From positions 72,501-136,500 of the forward strand of contig JAFMOC010000389.1 in the NCBI GenBank assembly GCA_019802505.1: a stretch of 64,000 bases of DNA. The letters run 5' to 3'. Positions within the stretch are counted from its first letter, which is position 1. The number at the start of each line of letters is the position of its first letter. Of this stretch, positions 61,817-64,000 are shown piece after piece. The notes below the pieces were generated by a model. The model saw nothing but the letters and a program-made list of their open reading frames with translations. It did no database searches and was not told the DNA's origin. The stretch is from Corydoras sp. C115. Lineage: Eukaryota; Chordata; Actinopteri; Siluriformes; Callichthyidae. The position numbers and the translations under genes were made by a program.

Positions 61817-62949
61817 TGTTTAATTACTTTCACTTTAAACTTCAATAAAACCTTCACCTAAATCTTGTAAATCAGAACTCAGGATAAAACTGACCAACCT
61901 CTCAGTGTTGGTGAAAGAGGAGGACAGAGAAGAGGAGGAGGAGGAGGAGGATGAAGATGATGATGAGGAGGAGGAGGCCATTGAGGAGGTACTTTTGATA
62001 AAATAAGAGCTTTAGTTTAGGTTTATATGATAATAGATGACATTTAATACCCAATATCTATTTATTTAACGAACTGGATGATCGTGAAATGATTTTTAAA
62101 ATGGGTGTGGCCTGATTGACACCTTTTTTTTTGGACAAGTGACATCTGTCCAGTGCTTCCTTGAAAGCCAACCCTAATTAAAACATAAATTTATTAGAGA
62201 ATCCCCCCCCCCCCCCCACCCCCCTCTGTATGACAGAACTTCTACTTGGTTCTTAGAGCACATTTTTCTGTTCCTTCAGAAGCAATATTCAGATTTAAGG
62301 AGCCCTAAAGATGAGGACGAGTGCAGGGCACCACGAATGAAAGACTCAGGAGGCCATCAGCCAATCAAAAGGTACAAGAACAACCCAATCTCAAACCAGA
62401 GTATTGATCGAGACATGCTCTAATATGATTCGCTCACACACACAGTGCCATCAGTCAGAATAAGGCATGTTAATGTTACAGTCTCCTCTGTTTAGGGAAC
62501 ATGCTTCCTCACCCCAGAGGGGTGCTGTAACTCAGGAGATGTGGTGGATCAGCAGCAGGAGTGCTGATGTGTGCACCACCACCAGCAGCAGCAGGAGTGC
62601 CATAAACGAGTGTGTATACAGTGAGCCGTCGCTCTCTCCTGCATTCCATGCATCCAAGAGACACATACACAACTCCAGCCCCATCAGCAACCAGGCCACT
62701 AAAGGTGCGAGTGTCTCAAACTAACTTAATTAACTAAATGATTGATAAAAACGCCTTTCGTTATTTTTTCCTAGCTCTGGGTTCAGGTGAAAGGAAACCG
62801 GGTGTTTTCATATGCTGCTGCCACATTATCGGCTGACTGCATCGTTTCACTGTGTTGCAGGGAAACGTCCAAAGAAAGGCATGGCGACGTCCAAGCAGAG
62901 GCTGAACAAGCTGCTGAAGATGAGCACCCACGCACGCCTGCTGCTGTAA
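57529..62949 (+). CDS. kdm7a: KDM7A-like PHD/JmjC histone lysine demethylase, complete, 18 coding exons
   Basis: Nuclear Fe(II)/2-oxoglutarate demethylase of H3K9me/H3K27me that reads H3K4me3 through its PHD finger. Exons: 57529-57626, 58559-58644, 58766-58880, 59080-59240, 59326-59467, 59557-59743, 59959-60121, 60205-60292, 60376-60482, 60559-60650, 60748-60834, 60930-61169, 61282-61409, 61504-61676, 61906-61988, 62280-62371, 62496-62704, 62861-62949. They sum to 2340 nt, 779 residues. PHD zinc ligands are C8, C10, C23, C26, H31, C34, C50 and C53. JmjC iron ligands are H249 and D251 (in HIDFGG) and H321 (in GWIHAV), spaced 72 as in human. A (CAG)10 polyGln, an acidic Glu/Asp tract and the C-terminal KRPKKGMATSKQRL block follow. 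The last block and VEVPDIAR favour KDM7A over PHF8. It is shorter than human KDM7A (941 by memory) and lacks that N-terminal Ala/Pro run. Which fish co-orthologue (kdm7aa or kdm7ab) is not decided. Confidence 0.93.
58173..58480 (+). mobile_element. SINE family A in kdm7a intron 1
   Basis: Target-site duplication TGTTGCTGAGGA at 58161-58172 and 58481-58492. Lacks about 40 bases between the B box and GTTTCCTCC. Ends about 80 bases before exon 2. Confidence 0.93.
59557..60292 (+). other. kdm7a: JmjC catalytic core exons of kdm7a
   Basis: Exons 6 to 8 encode the double-stranded beta-helix with the HxD...H iron triad (H249, D251, H321), the block TDFHIDFGGTSVWYHVL and GWIHAVLTSQDCMAFGGNF. No catalytic residue is missing, so an active enzyme is expected. 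Confidence 0.88.
61041..61070 (+). repeat. kdm7a: Coding (CAG)10 polyglutamine tract in kdm7a exon 12
   Basis: Ten uninterrupted CAG codons follow an Arg/Ala-rich stretch (RRAARRLRD) and precede LEQYESGLPSNLDLLE. This linker lies between the JmjC region and the conserved LERHTQEVLKRLE helix. A pure CAG run is prone to length change. Confidence 0.95.
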
Positions 62950-64000
62950 CGCTCGCTTTTCCTGCTACCTAAATACAGACTTACACTCGCAGCATTCGCA
63001 CCATGCATGTTTAGGCCAGTGAGGATCGTGGGAGCGGCGTTACGCCAGAAACCCACGCCGTAGCTCATAAAGTAATCAATCAGTAAATAAAACAAGGTCA
63101 GGAAAAAGGTAAGAAGCCAAAATGTTTGTATGTGATGACGTCTGTTTACGTTCAGCTACATTTCTCTTTCTTTCTTTCTTTCGTTCTTGTTCGGTGGAGA
63201 CGCTGTAGCAGCTACACCCGCTTTCCTTTCTGCACGGCTTTGATACGTTATGATCTTTTCGACTTCCTCTCCTACCTCCACAGAGACATGTAGCATGGCG
63301 TTCAGGGCAGCTTCGGTGGGGGTTTTAAGAGGTGATGTGATTCTTTGGACTGATGGAGCTGCATTTCCATTACAAGCCGTTTCTGTTTCAATCCTAATCC
63401 ACGCTGGGTCAGTCCCAAAAAGCTTCTCTAACTGCTTCAAATTTATAACAAATGTTAAGTAAGAATGAAATACGAACATGACTTGATCACCGACCAAAAT
63501 ACGATCTGTATCATGTTGGCATTAAACAGCACATCCTTTTGTCCTGTGCCCCCTCCTGGGGTAATTAACATTGCATCTGTGTCTGATGTTCATCAAGCAG
63601 ATGCCCCACACGCATGTCGTCGTCTAAAGACCTTTGATGAGCAAGTTTGAAATGGAAATGCAAATCCAGGCCGAATCCAAAACCTCACACTTGTATGATT
63701 TGTGGATTGGTGGTGTTTGTGTGTCTGTGTGTTATGGGAGACTTATTGATCATCACAACCTTTTCTTTAGCTGTGCTGGGAGCATTAACTGAGAAAATGA
63801 GTTTAGTTGATTTAGTTCAGGGTAATTGTGTATTTGGGGGGGTTATGTTTAAAGAGGTTGTATATGGTGCTGAAAGCAATAATTGTACAGTGTTTGATTA
63901 GGCGATTGATTAATAGATTTGTTTAATATATAAACTGCGGCGGCGGTGCTCTCATGTTGCACTGTGGGTTATGAGACGTGGAGGACGAGCACTGCTTCCA
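62950..64000. other. kdm7a 3' UTR and downstream sequence
   Basis: Stop codon at 62947-62949, a poly(A) signal near 63086, then unremarkable sequence with a short TTTC-rich tract at 63163-63183. An open stretch at 63647-63901 has no recognisable domain. Confidence 0.5.
63086..63091 (+). promoter_or_regulatory. kdm7a: Candidate polyadenylation signal AATAAA of kdm7a
   Basis: AATAAA about 140 bases after the kdm7a stop codon. Later signals could also be used. Confidence 0.55.

Noticed and set aside
63647..63901. 84-codon hydrophobic frame downstream of kdm7a
   Set aside because: No homologue recognised, no splice or promoter evidence; may be chance.

Overview
This window is vertebrate genomic DNA, most likely from a ray-finned (teleost) fish. 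Genes are split into short exons with GT/AG introns. There are many (CA)n/(TG)n tracts, about 14 copies of a tRNA-derived SINE resembling the fish DANA/Mermaid type, and the proteins read as fish-like orthologues of well known vertebrate genes. The species cannot be fixed from sequence alone.

Layout. (1) 19-6697, minus: the 5' three coding exons of gnai1 (G-protein alpha-i), with the rest beyond the left edge. (2) 11473-16267, plus: a complete 12-exon cd36 (461 codons). (3) 40515-19731, minus: a complete 17-exon sema3c (748 codons). (4) 57529-62949, plus: a complete 18-exon kdm7a-like histone demethylase (779 codons). All three complete reading frames were rebuilt exon by exon, and the exon lengths sum to whole codons. 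The order gnai1 - cd36 - sema3c matches the human 7q21 neighbourhood (GNAI1, GNAT3, CD36, SEMA3C); gnat3 is not seen between gnai1 and cd36 here.

Spaces between genes: 6.7-11.5 kb separates gnai1 and cd36 head to head. 16.3-19.7 kb separates cd36 and sema3c tail to tail and holds a hAT-like MITE. 40.5-57.5 kb separates sema3c and kdm7a head to head and has repeats but no recognisable gene. 63.0-64.0 kb lies downstream of kdm7a.

The genes are not an operon or a pathway; they share only a syntenic neighbourhood. The striking non-genic content is repetitive. A 4.6-kb array of a 16-bp unit (about 287 copies) fills sema3c intron 3. Tandem arrays of about 61 bp and about 142 bp lie in gnai1 intron 1. 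Exon 9 of sema3c sits between a GA-rich tract and a CA plus 21-bp minisatellite block. At nine splice acceptors a long (TG)n tract directly abuts the AG, a layout known to affect exon inclusion in other genes. I found no convincing new biochemical system. The most testable observations are the UG-repeat acceptors and the G-rich intronic minisatellite.
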